A DNA stretch of 64,000 nt, from the NCBI GenBank assembly GCA_002794705.1, contig PGTK01000009.1, positions 6,898 through 70,897 of the forward strand. The letters run 5' to 3'. Positions 16,951 through 25,800 of this stretch are shown piece by piece. Under the pieces are notes generated by a model that saw nothing but the letters and a program-made list of their open reading frames with translations, was not told the origin of the DNA and did no database searches. The stretch comes from Candidatus Thermofonsia Clade 1 bacterium (GTDB taxonomy: Bacteria > Chloroflexota > Anaerolineae > Aggregatilineales > UBA2796). The position numbers and the translations under genes were made by a program. Position 1 is the first letter of the stretch, and each line of letters begins with the position of its first letter.

Positions 16951-18519
16951 ATGGAAGTCTCAGACCGCTCGCATGTAGAGATGCTAGTGCAGATCGCCCG
17001 CCTGCTGGCGACGCTCGATCTGGACGACGTACTGTGGCAGACCATCGATCTGACCACGCGCACAGTTGGCGCAGCACGCGGCACCTTCTTCTTGCTGGAT
17101 GAACAAGGCGAGACTCTCCAACGTTTCATCTCAGCTCAGAATTATGACGCTGAGACGCGCCAAATCGTCTCACGGCGCGTGCTGGAGCAAGGTTTGGCGG
17201 GCTGGGTGATGTTCCATCGCCAATCGGCGCTGATTGAAGATACGCTGACTGACCCGCGCTGGGTCATTTTGGACGCCGAAAAGGAGCTAGAGCGTGTGCG
17301 CTCCGTGCTATGCGTTCCGTTCTTTGTCGAAGGGGAGTTGCGCGGCGTAATGACCCTAGAGCATCCGCAGCCGCATCATTTCACGCAAGCGCATCTGCGC
17401 CTTGTAGAGGCGGCAGCCAATCAGGCGGCTGCTTCCCTGCGCAATGCCCAGCTCTTCGACCGTGTGCAGGGTCAGCAACGCCAGCTGCAGGCAGTGCTGG
17501 ATAGCGTCTCAGAGAGCCTGCTGATGCTGGATACGCTCTTGTGTGTGCGCCTTGCTAATCCTGCAGCGCTCAACTTGATCGGCGTTCAAGAGCCTTCTGA
17601 TGTCTTGGGCTTCAATCTTGAGGCATTGGCAGAGCGTTTGGCTAACCCCTTTTTGGCGCAACTTGCCCAAAAGCTGAATGCTGCGCTCTCAGAGGGCAAT
17701 CAGGGTCACTTTGAGGTGCGCGATGAGCGCAGCAAGCGCGACTTCGTAGGGAATGTAGCGCGCATTCATGCCAAGCGTGCCTCCGAGAGCGGCTATGTAG
17801 TGGCGCTGAGCGATGTCAGCTCCCTCAAAGACCTCACGCGCCTGAAAACGCACATGATCCAGATGGCATCGCACGATTTGAAGAATCCAATTGGCGTGTT
17901 GCGCAATTATCTGGACGTGATCAGCGCTGACGCCCAGAGCGGTATCCTGCCCGATCCGCTTTTCATCGAGAATATGTATAAGGTCTTGGCGCGCATGGAG
18001 TCGCTCGTGGTCAATTTGCTGGACATTCAACGGGCTGAGGCAACTGAGCCGCTCAAGCGCGAGGTGTTCGATCCAAATGCCCTGATCGCAGCTGCCCTAG
18101 AAGATACCTTGCCCATGCTGCGCGCCCGCCAACAGACCCTTACGCAGAATATTCATCCGACGCTGCGTCCGCTCAAGGGCGATTTTGAGCGCCTGCGCGA
18201 GGCGATCAAGAATCTCTTGGATAACGCCAGCAAGTACACGCCCGAAGGCGGTAGCATCACTATCACTGCCAGCAGCGAGGAAGAGCGCTTCACCTTCAGC
18301 GTCAAGGATAACGGCTACGGCATTCCCGCTGATCAACAATCTGCCATCTTCCAGCCTTACTTCCGTGCCCGTAACGTCGCCACACAACACATCAGCGGCA
18401 CAGGCGTCGGCTTGAGTTTGGTGAAAGAAATTGTCGAGCGGCACGGCGGACAAGTCTGGTTCATCAGTAAGGAAGGGGAGGGCAGCACCTTCGGCTTTTG
18501 GCTGCCCATTTTGAGCTAG
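16951..18519 (+). CDS. GAF/PAS sensor histidine kinase
   Basis: 522 residues, no membrane segment, so probably cytoplasmic. Domains in order: GAF (about 10-175, ending with LVEAAANQAAASLRNAQLF), PAS (about 180-285), HisKA dimerisation domain with the phospho-acceptor His308 in MASHDLKNPIGV, and HATPase_c (about 405-520) with the N-box NLLDNASKYTP, G1 box VKDNGYGIP and G2 box GTGVGLSLV. It senses an unknown ligand and phosphorylates a response regulator, which is not encoded next to it; the OmpR-type gene at 20991 is the closest candidate. It is followed at 16 bp by a zinc-ribbon protein and then sucCD. Confidence 0.93.
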   Translation: MEVSDRSHVEMLVQIARLLATLDLDDVLWQTIDLTTRTVGAARGTFFLLDEQGETLQRFISAQNYDAETRQIVSRRVLEQGLAGWVMFHRQSALIEDTLTDPRWVILDAEKELERVRSVLCVPFFVEGELRGVMTLEHPQPHHFTQAHLRLVEAAANQAAASLRNAQLFDRVQGQQRQLQAVLDSVSESLLMLDTLLCVRLANPAALNLIGVQEPSDVLGFNLEALAERLANPFLAQLAQKLNAALSEGNQGHFEVRDERSKRDFVGNVARIHAKRASESGYVVALSDVSSLKDLTRLKTHMIQMASHDLKNPIGVLRNYLDVISADAQSGILPDPLFIENMYKVLARMESLVVNLLDIQRAEATEPLKREVFDPNALIAAALEDTLPMLRARQQTLTQNIHPTLRPLKGDFERLREAIKNLLDNASKYTPEGGSITITASSEEERFTFSVKDNGYGIPADQQSAIFQPYFRARNVATQHISGTGVGLSLVKEIVERHGGQVWFISKEGEGSTFGFWLPILS

Positions 18520-18535
18520 AAAGGATGCACTGTGC

Positions 18536-18955
18536 ATGGCTACTGAGCCGAATGATCCCACCCGCACACTACCGCCTGAGCCGCCTGAGATCGAGGCGCT
18601 TGATGCTGAGTCACCTGACCCAATAGCGCCCCTTCCGCCGCCACCTAGCTACGAGTCGCCCGCGCCCAGCTTGCCCGTGACCCATTTCTATCAGCCGGAG
18701 CGCTTCGCCTGCTTGCGTTGCGGCTCAACCAATTTGGCGCGTGGCTACATTGTGGAATTTGGCGGTCAGCGCTTTGAGCAAGCCCGCTTTGCGCCCCGCC
18801 GTGTGCCATTGAAGTGGCTGAACTCGCTTTTCAACCTCCGCCCATGGCGCAAGCTACTGCGGCTAGAGGCAATCGCTTGCCGCGACTGCGGCGCCGTCCT
18901 CTTGACCGTTGATCCAGAGGCATTGCGCCGCGTTGAGCGCGTTCGTGACGTTTGA
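18536..18955 (+). CDS. Small protein with Pro-rich N-terminus and zinc ribbon
   Basis: 139 residues. The first 50 are rich in Pro, Glu and Asp and look disordered. Then FACLRCGSTNLARGYI and AIACRDCGAVLL give two CxxC pairs about 54 residues apart, a zinc-ribbon layout. Between them is a basic, aromatic stretch (RRVPLKWLNSLFNLRPWRKLLRL). Its place between the kinase and sucC, with 16- and 6-bp gaps, points to co-transcription. A role in nucleic-acid or protein binding is possible but unproven. Confidence 0.7.
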   Translation: MATEPNDPTRTLPPEPPEIEALDAESPDPIAPLPPPPSYESPAPSLPVTHFYQPERFACLRCGSTNLARGYIVEFGGQRFEQARFAPRRVPLKWLNSLFNLRPWRKLLRLEAIACRDCGAVLLTVDPEALRRVERVRDV

Positions 18956-18961
18956 GGCGCT

Positions 18962-20131
18962 GTGCAGCTTCACGAATATCAAGCCAAAGCCATTTTTGCC
19001 CGCTACGGCATTCCTACGCCGCACGGCGCAGTGGTCACCTCGCCTCAGGATGCCTACGCCACTGCCCGCGAGCTAGAGGGCGAGGTCGTTATCAAGGCGC
19101 AAGTGCTGACCAAGGGGCGTGGCAAAGCCGGGGGCATTCGCCTAGCGCGCACAGCCGATCAAGCCCGCCAAATGACCGAAACAGTGCTGGGTCTGACCAT
19201 TCGCGGCTTGCCCGTCTACAAGGTCTTGGTGGAGCCAAGCGCTGATATCTACCAAGAGTTCTACTTGGGCGTGCATAACGACCGCGCCACTGAGCAGCCC
19301 GTCATCACAGCGGCTACGGGCGCCATCGGCATGAGCATCTCTGCCAGCAGGCACACCGGTAAGATCGGGCGCGAGGTGATCGATCCGCTGCTGGGCTTGC
19401 AAGACCATCAAGTGCGCCATCTGCTGCTCAGCCTTGAGCTACCGCGCTATCTCTGGAAGCCTTTCGGACAGATCGCCCATCAGCTCTACCGCTGTTTCGC
19501 TGAAAATGACGCCGTACGCGCTGAGATCGATCCACTCGCCCTCACGCGCAGCGGTCAGTTGATGGCGCTAGACGGCAACCTTGTGGTTGACGATAGCGCA
19601 CTCTTCCGTCATCCTGAGCTTGCTGACATGCGCGATCTAAGCGCTGAGTCGCCGCAGGCAATGCGCGCTCACGCGCTCGGACTCGCCTATGTGCCGCTGG
19701 AGGGCGAAATTGGCTGTGTGGTCAACGGCGCAGGACTAGGCATGGCGGTTATGGACATGACCCATGCCGCAGCGGAGCGGCTAGGCGCGCCTGAGATCAG
19801 CCTTGCCAACTTCATTGATATCGGTGGCGGCGCCCGTGCGGATAAGGTGGTTGCCGCCATGCAGATCGCCACCAGTCAGGCGCAGGTGCGCGCCTTGCTC
19901 TTCAGCATTTTTGGCGGCATTACGCGCTGTGATGAGGTGGCGCACGGCATTCTGCAGGCGATCAACGCCTTTCGGCTGCGCTTGCCGATGATCGTGCGCT
20001 TGGCAGGCACGCATGCCGAACAGGGGCGCCTCTTGCTGGACTCAGCAGACTTACCCAACGTGCAGAGCGCCACTTCGCTGACCGAAGCCGCCGAAAAAGC
20101 CGTGCGCGCTGTATTGGAGGTCGCGCCGTGA
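18962..20131 (+). CDS. sucC: Succinyl-CoA ligase subunit beta
   Basis: 389 residues from a GTG at 18962, in line with the usual 386-398. The ATP-grasp domain begins VQLHEYQAKAIFARYGIPTP and includes VVIKAQVLTKGRGKAGGIRLA. The CoA-ligase part contains GEIGCVVNGAGLGMAVMDM and NFIDIGGGARADKV, then the nucleotide-side motif FSIFGGITRCDEVAHGI. With SucD it interconverts succinyl-CoA and succinate in the TCA cycle, making ATP or GTP. The stop overlaps the sucD start. Confidence 0.95.
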   Translation: MQLHEYQAKAIFARYGIPTPHGAVVTSPQDAYATARELEGEVVIKAQVLTKGRGKAGGIRLARTADQARQMTETVLGLTIRGLPVYKVLVEPSADIYQEFYLGVHNDRATEQPVITAATGAIGMSISASRHTGKIGREVIDPLLGLQDHQVRHLLLSLELPRYLWKPFGQIAHQLYRCFAENDAVRAEIDPLALTRSGQLMALDGNLVVDDSALFRHPELADMRDLSAESPQAMRAHALGLAYVPLEGEIGCVVNGAGLGMAVMDMTHAAAERLGAPEISLANFIDIGGGARADKVVAAMQIATSQAQVRALLFSIFGGITRCDEVAHGILQAINAFRLRLPMIVRLAGTHAEQGRLLLDSADLPNVQSATSLTEAAEKAVRAVLEVAP

Positions 20132-20988
20132 TGTGGCTGCCGACCCGTGCTAGCCGTGTGATGGTGCAAGGCATTACTGGGCGCGAGGGCGCCTATCATA
20201 CTGCCCAAATGCTCGCCTACGGCACGAACATCGTAGCAGGCGTGACGCCCGGCAAAGGCGGTGAGTGGCTCTTTGAGCGCATCCCGATCTTCGACTCTGT
20301 ACAAGAGGCGCGTCACGCCACAGGCGCCACCATCTCAGTGATGTTTGTGCCGCCCCGCGCCGCCGTAGACGCGCTCTACGAGGCGATCAGCGCACAACTA
20401 GAGCTGATCATCTGCATCACTGAGAATATCCCTGTGCGCGATATGACGCACGTCAAGCGCCTGCTCTCGCTCAGCAGCACGCGCTTGATCGGTCCGAGTT
20501 CGCCCGGCTTGATCGTGCCGAATCAGATCAAATTGGGCATTATCCCCAGCGAGATCGTCAAGGCGGGCAATGTCGGGATCGTCTCGCGCAGCAGCACCTT
20601 GCTCTACGAAGTGACCGAGATTCTGACGCGGCATGGCATTGGTCAGCGCGCTTGCATCGGCTTAGGCGGCGATACTGTCTCCGGGACGCACTTTGTGGAC
20701 GCTTTTGCCCTATTCGAAGACGATCCGCACACCGATCGCGTGGTGCTGATCGGCGAGATCGGCGGCGTGAGCGAACAGCAGGCGGCGCGCTTCATCCGTG
20801 AGCGCATGACCAAGCCCGTCATCGCCTACATTGTGGGCAAGACCTCGCCCAAGAATCAGCGCATGGGACACGCCGGCGCCATCATCGAAGGCGAGATCGG
20901 CGGCTATGCAGAAAAGGTCGAGGCGCTGCGCTCCGCTGGTGTCCGCCTTGCCGATTCGCCCGATCAAATCGCGGCGCTGCTGAGCTGA
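20128..20988 (+). CDS. sucD: Succinyl-CoA ligase subunit alpha
   Basis: 286 residues. The CoA-binding domain has VQGITGREGAYHTAQMLAYGT and GVTPGKGG. The phosphohistidine is His248 in RMGHAGAII. The segment normally SRSGTLTYE reads SRSSTLLYE, a small change near the phosphate-binding helix. The start may be the GTG at 20128, overlapping the sucC stop by four bases, or the ATG at 20131. It forms the alpha-beta enzyme with SucC. The gene ends 2 bp from the convergent response regulator. Confidence 0.95.
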   Translation: MMWLPTRASRVMVQGITGREGAYHTAQMLAYGTNIVAGVTPGKGGEWLFERIPIFDSVQEARHATGATISVMFVPPRAAVDALYEAISAQLELIICITENIPVRDMTHVKRLLSLSSTRLIGPSSPGLIVPNQIKLGIIPSEIVKAGNVGIVSRSSTLLYEVTEILTRHGIGQRACIGLGGDTVSGTHFVDAFALFEDDPHTDRVVLIGEIGGVSEQQAARFIRERMTKPVIAYIVGKTSPKNQRMGHAGAIIEGEIGGYAEKVEALRSAGVRLADSPDQIAALLS

Positions 20989-20990
20989 CC

Positions 20991-21689
20991 TCACGGCAAT
21001 GGCGCCACCATATAGCCGACGCCGTGAATGGTGCGAATAAAGCGGCTGACATCTGCTTCATTGCCCAGCTTGGCGCGCAAATTGCGGATGTGCGCCCGCA
21101 CGAGGTCAGCGTCACCGGTATTGGGCGGATAGTCCCAGACTGCCTCCAGCAGGTGGGCAGGCGAAAACGCCTTGTTAGGATGTTCCATCAGGTAGCGCAG
21201 CAGGCGATGCTCCGTTGAGGTCAGTTGCACGATCTTGCCGTTGAAATGCACTTGATAGGTGGAAGAATCAAGCTGCACGCCCCCCACTTCGATCACAGCG
21301 CGCTCCGCCTCAGCGCGCTGCGCACGGCGCAACAGAGCGCGCACCCGCGCATTCAGCTCAGTCAGCTCAAACGGCTTGGTGACGTAATCATCGCCCCCGG
21401 CATCCAAGCCCGCGATGATGTCATCTGTGCGCATATGCGCCGTCAAGAATAGGATCAACAGATCAACATAGTTCGGATCGGCGCGCAGCTGCTTACAGAG
21501 CGTCAAGCCGTCCATATCAGGCATAGTGATATCGAGGATCAGCAAGTCAGGACGGCGCGCCTGAATTTTCTGCAATGCCTCATGCGCCGATTGCGCCTGC
21601 CCCACCTGATAGCCCTCACGCTGCAGCGCCCGCGTCAGCGTGCCTAATACGTCTGGTTCATCATCAACCGCTAGGATATAATGAGCCAT
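20991..21689 (-). CDS. OmpR/PhoB-family response regulator
   Basis: 232 residues. The receiver domain has acidic pocket Asp9/Asp10, phospho-acceptor Asp53 in LILDITMPDMDG, and Lys in YVTKPF. The C-terminal winged helix (about 135-230) contains LTSTEHRLLRYLMEHPNKAFSPAHLLEAVW and the recognition region DLVRAHIRNLRAKLG. It is a transcription factor. No kinase gene is adjacent on its strand; the kinase at 16951 is the nearest. Its own promoter lies about 35 bp upstream. Confidence 0.93.
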   Translation of the reverse strand: MAHYILAVDDEPDVLGTLTRALQREGYQVGQAQSAHEALQKIQARRPDLLILDITMPDMDGLTLCKQLRADPNYVDLLILFLTAHMRTDDIIAGLDAGGDDYVTKPFELTELNARVRALLRRAQRAEAERAVIEVGGVQLDSSTYQVHFNGKIVQLTSTEHRLLRYLMEHPNKAFSPAHLLEAVWDYPPNTGDADLVRAHIRNLRAKLGNEADVSRFIRTIHGVGYMVAPLP

Positions 21690-21720
21690 GAGCTGCCGCC
21701 TTTACAGATTTCACGCTTTG

Positions 21721-21726
21721 ATTATA
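21721..21726 (-). promoter_or_regulatory. -10 box of the response-regulator gene
   Basis: TATAAT on the minus strand, 31 bp upstream of the ATG. The -35 is weak. Confidence 0.5.
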
Positions 21727-21795
21727 GCCGAATCGCAGCTTTTGTGCAGAGGTGATGCAGCTTTACCTATTGTCAACATACAGGAGAGCCTGCCC

Positions 21796-22365
21796 ATGAC
21801 CACGCCTGCCGCCCAAGCCCTTGAGCGCCTCTTAGCAGGCAATCGCCGCTACGTCGCCATGCGCCAAGTTCATCCGCGCCAGACCGAATTGCACCGCCAG
21901 ACCCTTGTGGAAGGGCAACATCCCTTCGCAGCTATTCTGAGCTGCTCCGATTCGCGTGTTCCCGCTGAGATTATCTTCGATCAAGGGCTGGGCGACCTCT
22001 TCATTGTGCGCACGGCCGGTCACGCTGTGGATGCCCTTGTGCTTGCCAGCCTTGAGTATGCCGTTCTTGCGCTGGGCGTGCCATTGATCATGGTGCTGGG
22101 ACACGGTCAGTGTGGCGCGGTTAAGGCGGTCTTGAGCGATCAGGCGCAGGCGGGTCATTTACCGTACCTTGCCGCCCGTCTGCGCCCTGCCCTCGCCGAC
22201 TTACCTCCTGACGCCCTCGATCAGGCGATCAGGCAGAGTGCGCACGCCACAGCGAGCAGTCTTGCTGCTGAGAGCGACATTCTAGCCACTGCCTGCGCTG
22301 AGGGTCGCCTGACCATCGCGCCTGCCTATTACGATCTGCCCACAGGCGCTGTCAGCTTGCTCTAG
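21796..22365 (+). CDS. Beta-class carbonic anhydrase
   Basis: 189 residues from the ATG at 21796, which has AGGAGAG 7 nt upstream; the longer frame from 21688 is not supported. Zinc ligands are Cys50 in ILSCSDSRVP, His103 and Cys106 in GHGQCGAV; Asp52 and Arg54 form the catalytic dyad. The end YYDLPTGAVSLL is typical of the family. It interconverts CO2 and bicarbonate in the cytoplasm. It appears monocistronic. Confidence 0.93.
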   Translation: MTTPAAQALERLLAGNRRYVAMRQVHPRQTELHRQTLVEGQHPFAAILSCSDSRVPAEIIFDQGLGDLFIVRTAGHAVDALVLASLEYAVLALGVPLIMVLGHGQCGAVKAVLSDQAQAGHLPYLAARLRPALADLPPDALDQAIRQSAHATASSLAAESDILATACAEGRLTIAPAYYDLPTGAVSLL

Positions 22366-22475
22366 CGCGCCCTGACTCATCTCTGAAACAAGTGCGTTTG
22401 ATAAGTCCCATTATCGGAACTGAGATAGAAGTGCAGCCAAGCTGCGAAATTGCCATAAAAAGGCTGAAAAACTGT

Positions 22476-22504
22476 TTGACAGCGCGCTGTTTGCCCTGTA
22501 AGAT
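22476..22504 (+). promoter_or_regulatory. Promoter of the WXG100-EccC operon
   Basis: TTGACA (22476-22481), 17-bp spacer, TAAGAT (22499-22504); the ATG follows 28 bp later. Confidence 0.7.
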
Positions 22505-22532
22505 AGCCTCAAAGCAGCAAAGGATCACCAAC

Positions 22533-22802
22533 ATGCCAGAGATCAGAGCCAATCCAAGCGCCCTTGAGGCGAGCGCGAGCGTCATCGAGTCGAACGCGAG
22601 CATCATTCAGCGCGAGCTGAGAGCTGCTAACGATCTGCTCAGCAGTCTGCGGCGCACCTTCATCGGTCAGCGCGCTGAGAGCTTTTTCCGCCAATACGAT
22701 GCCGCCTTTGCCGAAATGCAGGGCGTTGTAGCGCAAATGCAGGGTCTGGCTGAGGAATTGCGCCAGAGCGCACGCGCCTTGCGCGCCGCCGATCAGGGGT
22801 AG
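22533..22802 (+). CDS. WXG100-like protein (type VII secretion substrate family)
   Basis: 89 residues from the ATG at 22533 (AAAGGA 9 nt upstream). The length, lack of a signal peptide and helical hairpin pattern match WXG100/ESAT-6 proteins. The turn motif, usually WxG, reads FIG in RRTFIGQRAESFFRQYDAAF, and the second helix carries Met/Leu heptads. Proteins of this type form dimers and are exported by EccC-type ATPases. The gene lies 11 bp upstream of an EccC homologue, which strongly supports the call. The frame upstream to 22392 crosses the promoter and is not coding. Confidence 0.82.
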   Translation: MPEIRANPSALEASASVIESNASIIQRELRAANDLLSSLRRTFIGQRAESFFRQYDAAFAEMQGVVAQMQGLAEELRQSARALRAADQG

Positions 22803-22813
22803 CTGAAAGGGCG

Positions 22814-25800
22814 ATGTCTGAGCCCGCCGCGGCTGAGCCGATCAGCCGTCCGCCGCGCCATCAGCCGCCTGTGCTGCATGGCGAGATCGATCTGCCCCCG
22901 CCGCCCGCTGAGCAGCCTGCAGCGCCGCTGAATGTGTTGGCGCTGATGCTGCCTTCAGCGGGACTAATCTTCATTGGCGGCATGTACTTGATCGTCGGCG
23001 GCGCGAGTGCAGCGTGGCTAGCCTTGCCGACGTTCGCCTTAGGCGCTCTAGGCGCGCTCACTGCGCTGATCGGCTCTGTGGCGAGTCGGCAGCAAGCACG
23101 TCTAGCGCGCTTGCACACGCAGCGCGATTATCACCGCCTGCTCGACCGTCGTCTAGCGCGTTTGCAAGCCGCCCGCGACCTACAACTGCTGGAATTAGCG
23201 CGCCAAATGCCGCCTGCGGCGCACTTGCTCTCATGCGCAGCGCAGCCTGACGGTCAGTTGTGGTGTCGCCGTCCAACAGATTCAGATTTCGCTGTGCTGC
23301 GGCTTGGCAGGGGTAAGGTGCGCTCTGCAATCGGGCTGCGGGCGCCCGATCCCGATCTATGGGGCGAAGATGCACGGCGCGTGCAGGCGCTCTACTTTGA
23401 GTATGGCACTCTGCCCAATGCACCAATTGCCCTCAATTTGCGGACGGTACGCGCTGTGGGCATTGCTGGAGCGCCTGAGGCGCGTGTGCAGTTCGCCTAC
23501 GCCCTGATCGCGCAGCTGGCTGCGCTGCACGCCCCTTCGGAGCTATCGCTGTACGTTTTCTCTAGCAAGCAGAATCATCACGCTTGGCATTGGACGCGCT
23601 GGCTGCCGCATACCAGCAGCGCGCAACGAGGCGGCTTTCCCGATCAGATCGCTTTCGCGCCTGAGCAGGCGCGCCAATTGATCGCGCATTTGGCGCGCCG
23701 CTTAGAGGTAGACGCGCCATTGCCGCTGATCGTCGCCCTATTTGATGACGTGAACAGCATTCGAGAGGAGATCAGCTATCAGCGCGTGCTGGAGAATCCT
23801 AAGTTGCATGCGCTGTACTTGTGCAGCCGCCCTGAGGATGTGCCGAGCGCGTTCAGCGGGATTGTGACGTTAAATGAGGGGAAATTCCGCTTGACACTCT
23901 CTGATTCGGCATTGGAAGGCGAGGCGGAGTCGCTTGGGCGCGCTGAGATCGAGTTTCTTGCCCGTCAGATGGCGGGCTATCGCCTGCCGCAGCTTGGCGA
24001 GGCGAGTCGTTTGCCTACGCAGCTGAACGCCCTGCAGCTCTACGGCGTGGAGCGGATCGCTCAGCTGGGAATCGAGGCGCATTGGGCGCGTCCTGTGCCA
24101 GCTGATGGCGTCTTGCCGCTGCCCGTGCCGATTGGCAGTGCCAGTTTCTCTGCGCAGCAGATGCTCGATCTCTCGGAGCGGGCGCACGGTCCGCACGGCA
24201 TGATCGCAGGCACAACTGGATCGGGCAAGAGCGAACTGTTGCAAACTTTGGTAGCAGCGCTCGCCATTGAACATCATCCCTACTTGCTGAATTTCTTGCT
24301 GATTGATTACAAGGGCGGCGCGACGTTTAACGTCTTTCGGCGCTTGCCGCATACTGTCGGGCTGATCACCAATTTGGATGAGCGCGAGGCGCTGCGAGCG
24401 CTTGCCGCCATTCAGGCGGAGAATCGGCGGCGGCAGCAGTTCCTCGCCGATCAGAATGCAGAAGATATCACGGAATATCATCGGCGTTTGCGGCGCTATG
24501 GCGGGATTTTTCCACCTGATTGGCAGCCCTTGCCGCATTTGGTGATCATCGTAGACGAATTCGCCGAACTGACCAGCCGTCTGCCCAATTTTTTGGACGA
24601 ACTGGTGGCAACTGTGCGCCTTGGGCGCAGCTTGGGGATGCACCTTGTGCTTGCCACGCAGCGCCCTAGCGGTCACGTGACGGCGGAGATGCGGGCGAAT
24701 CTGAATTTCCGCATTTGTCTGCGTGTGCAGACTCCTGACGAGTCGCAGGAGATTATTCGGCGTCCTGATGCAGCTTTTTTGCCGCTCGAAATGCCGGGAC
24801 GCGCTTACTTCCAAGTTGGCAACGTGCTGCAACAGTTTCAGGCGGCGCGGGTCGGTGTTGAGTACCGTGAGTCGGCATTGGAGGCTGAGGCAAAGCCCGT
24901 CTTGCAGCTAGTGCGCTTTGAACAGGCGACCGACTTGCTAGAGACTGAGGCGGAGGCTGAATCCCAAGCGCCCTTGCCGACCTTGGCAGAGGCGCTGACC
25001 GATTATATGGCGGCGCGCTATGCGGATCGTCCGCTTGAGCCTGTTCTGCTGGAGTCGCTGCCGCCGCAGCTCAGTTTGGAGCGCGTGCTGCAGGCAGGCG
25101 ATTGCGGCGGCTGGGACGGCACAACGTGGCGTGCAGCGGACGCGGATCGGGCGTGGGCATGCGCGCCTATCGGCTTGCTGGACGATCTGGCGCGGCGCGC
25201 TCAGCCGCCCATGATCGTCAACTTTGCCCAGAATGGGCATTTCTTGGCAATTGGCGCGCCTGCCAGCGGCAAGACCACGCTCTTGCGCACGTTAGCGCTT
25301 GCATTGGCGCACTTGTTCACGCCCAGTGAGGCGGCGCTCTATATTGTCAGCTTTAGCGGCAAGGCGCTCGATTCGTTGGCGCGTTTGCCGCATGTGGGCG
25401 CTGTGATCGGCGGCGATGAGCGCGAGCGGCTCTCGCGGCTTGTGCGCTACTTGCTCAGCGCCCTTGAGAGCCGCCGTTACGCCCTTGCCCGTCTGCACGC
25501 CGCTGATCTAGAGACCTACAATCGCCGCTGCAGCCCTGATCAGTCCGCGTTGCCTGCCTTGTTCGTGCTGGTGGATAACTTTGCTGAACTATGGCGGACG
25601 CTTGAAAGCGACTCCGAAGAGGCAGCGGACTGGTTGCGTCTGTTGCGCGAGGGGCGCGCTGTCGGCATTCATTTCGCCCTGACCGCGCCTTCGCTCAATT
25701 TGCCGTATAGCGTTTTGAACCTGATCGAGGCGCGCTTCGCCTTGCGCTTGCCTGAGCGCGGCGATTATCTGCAATTTTTGGGTCGTTTGCCTGAGCGCGA

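Noticed and set aside
23870..24832. A 320-codon minus-strand frame inside eccC
   Set aside because: Same reason; it lies opposite the first ATPase domain and is His/Arg/Gln-rich without family features.
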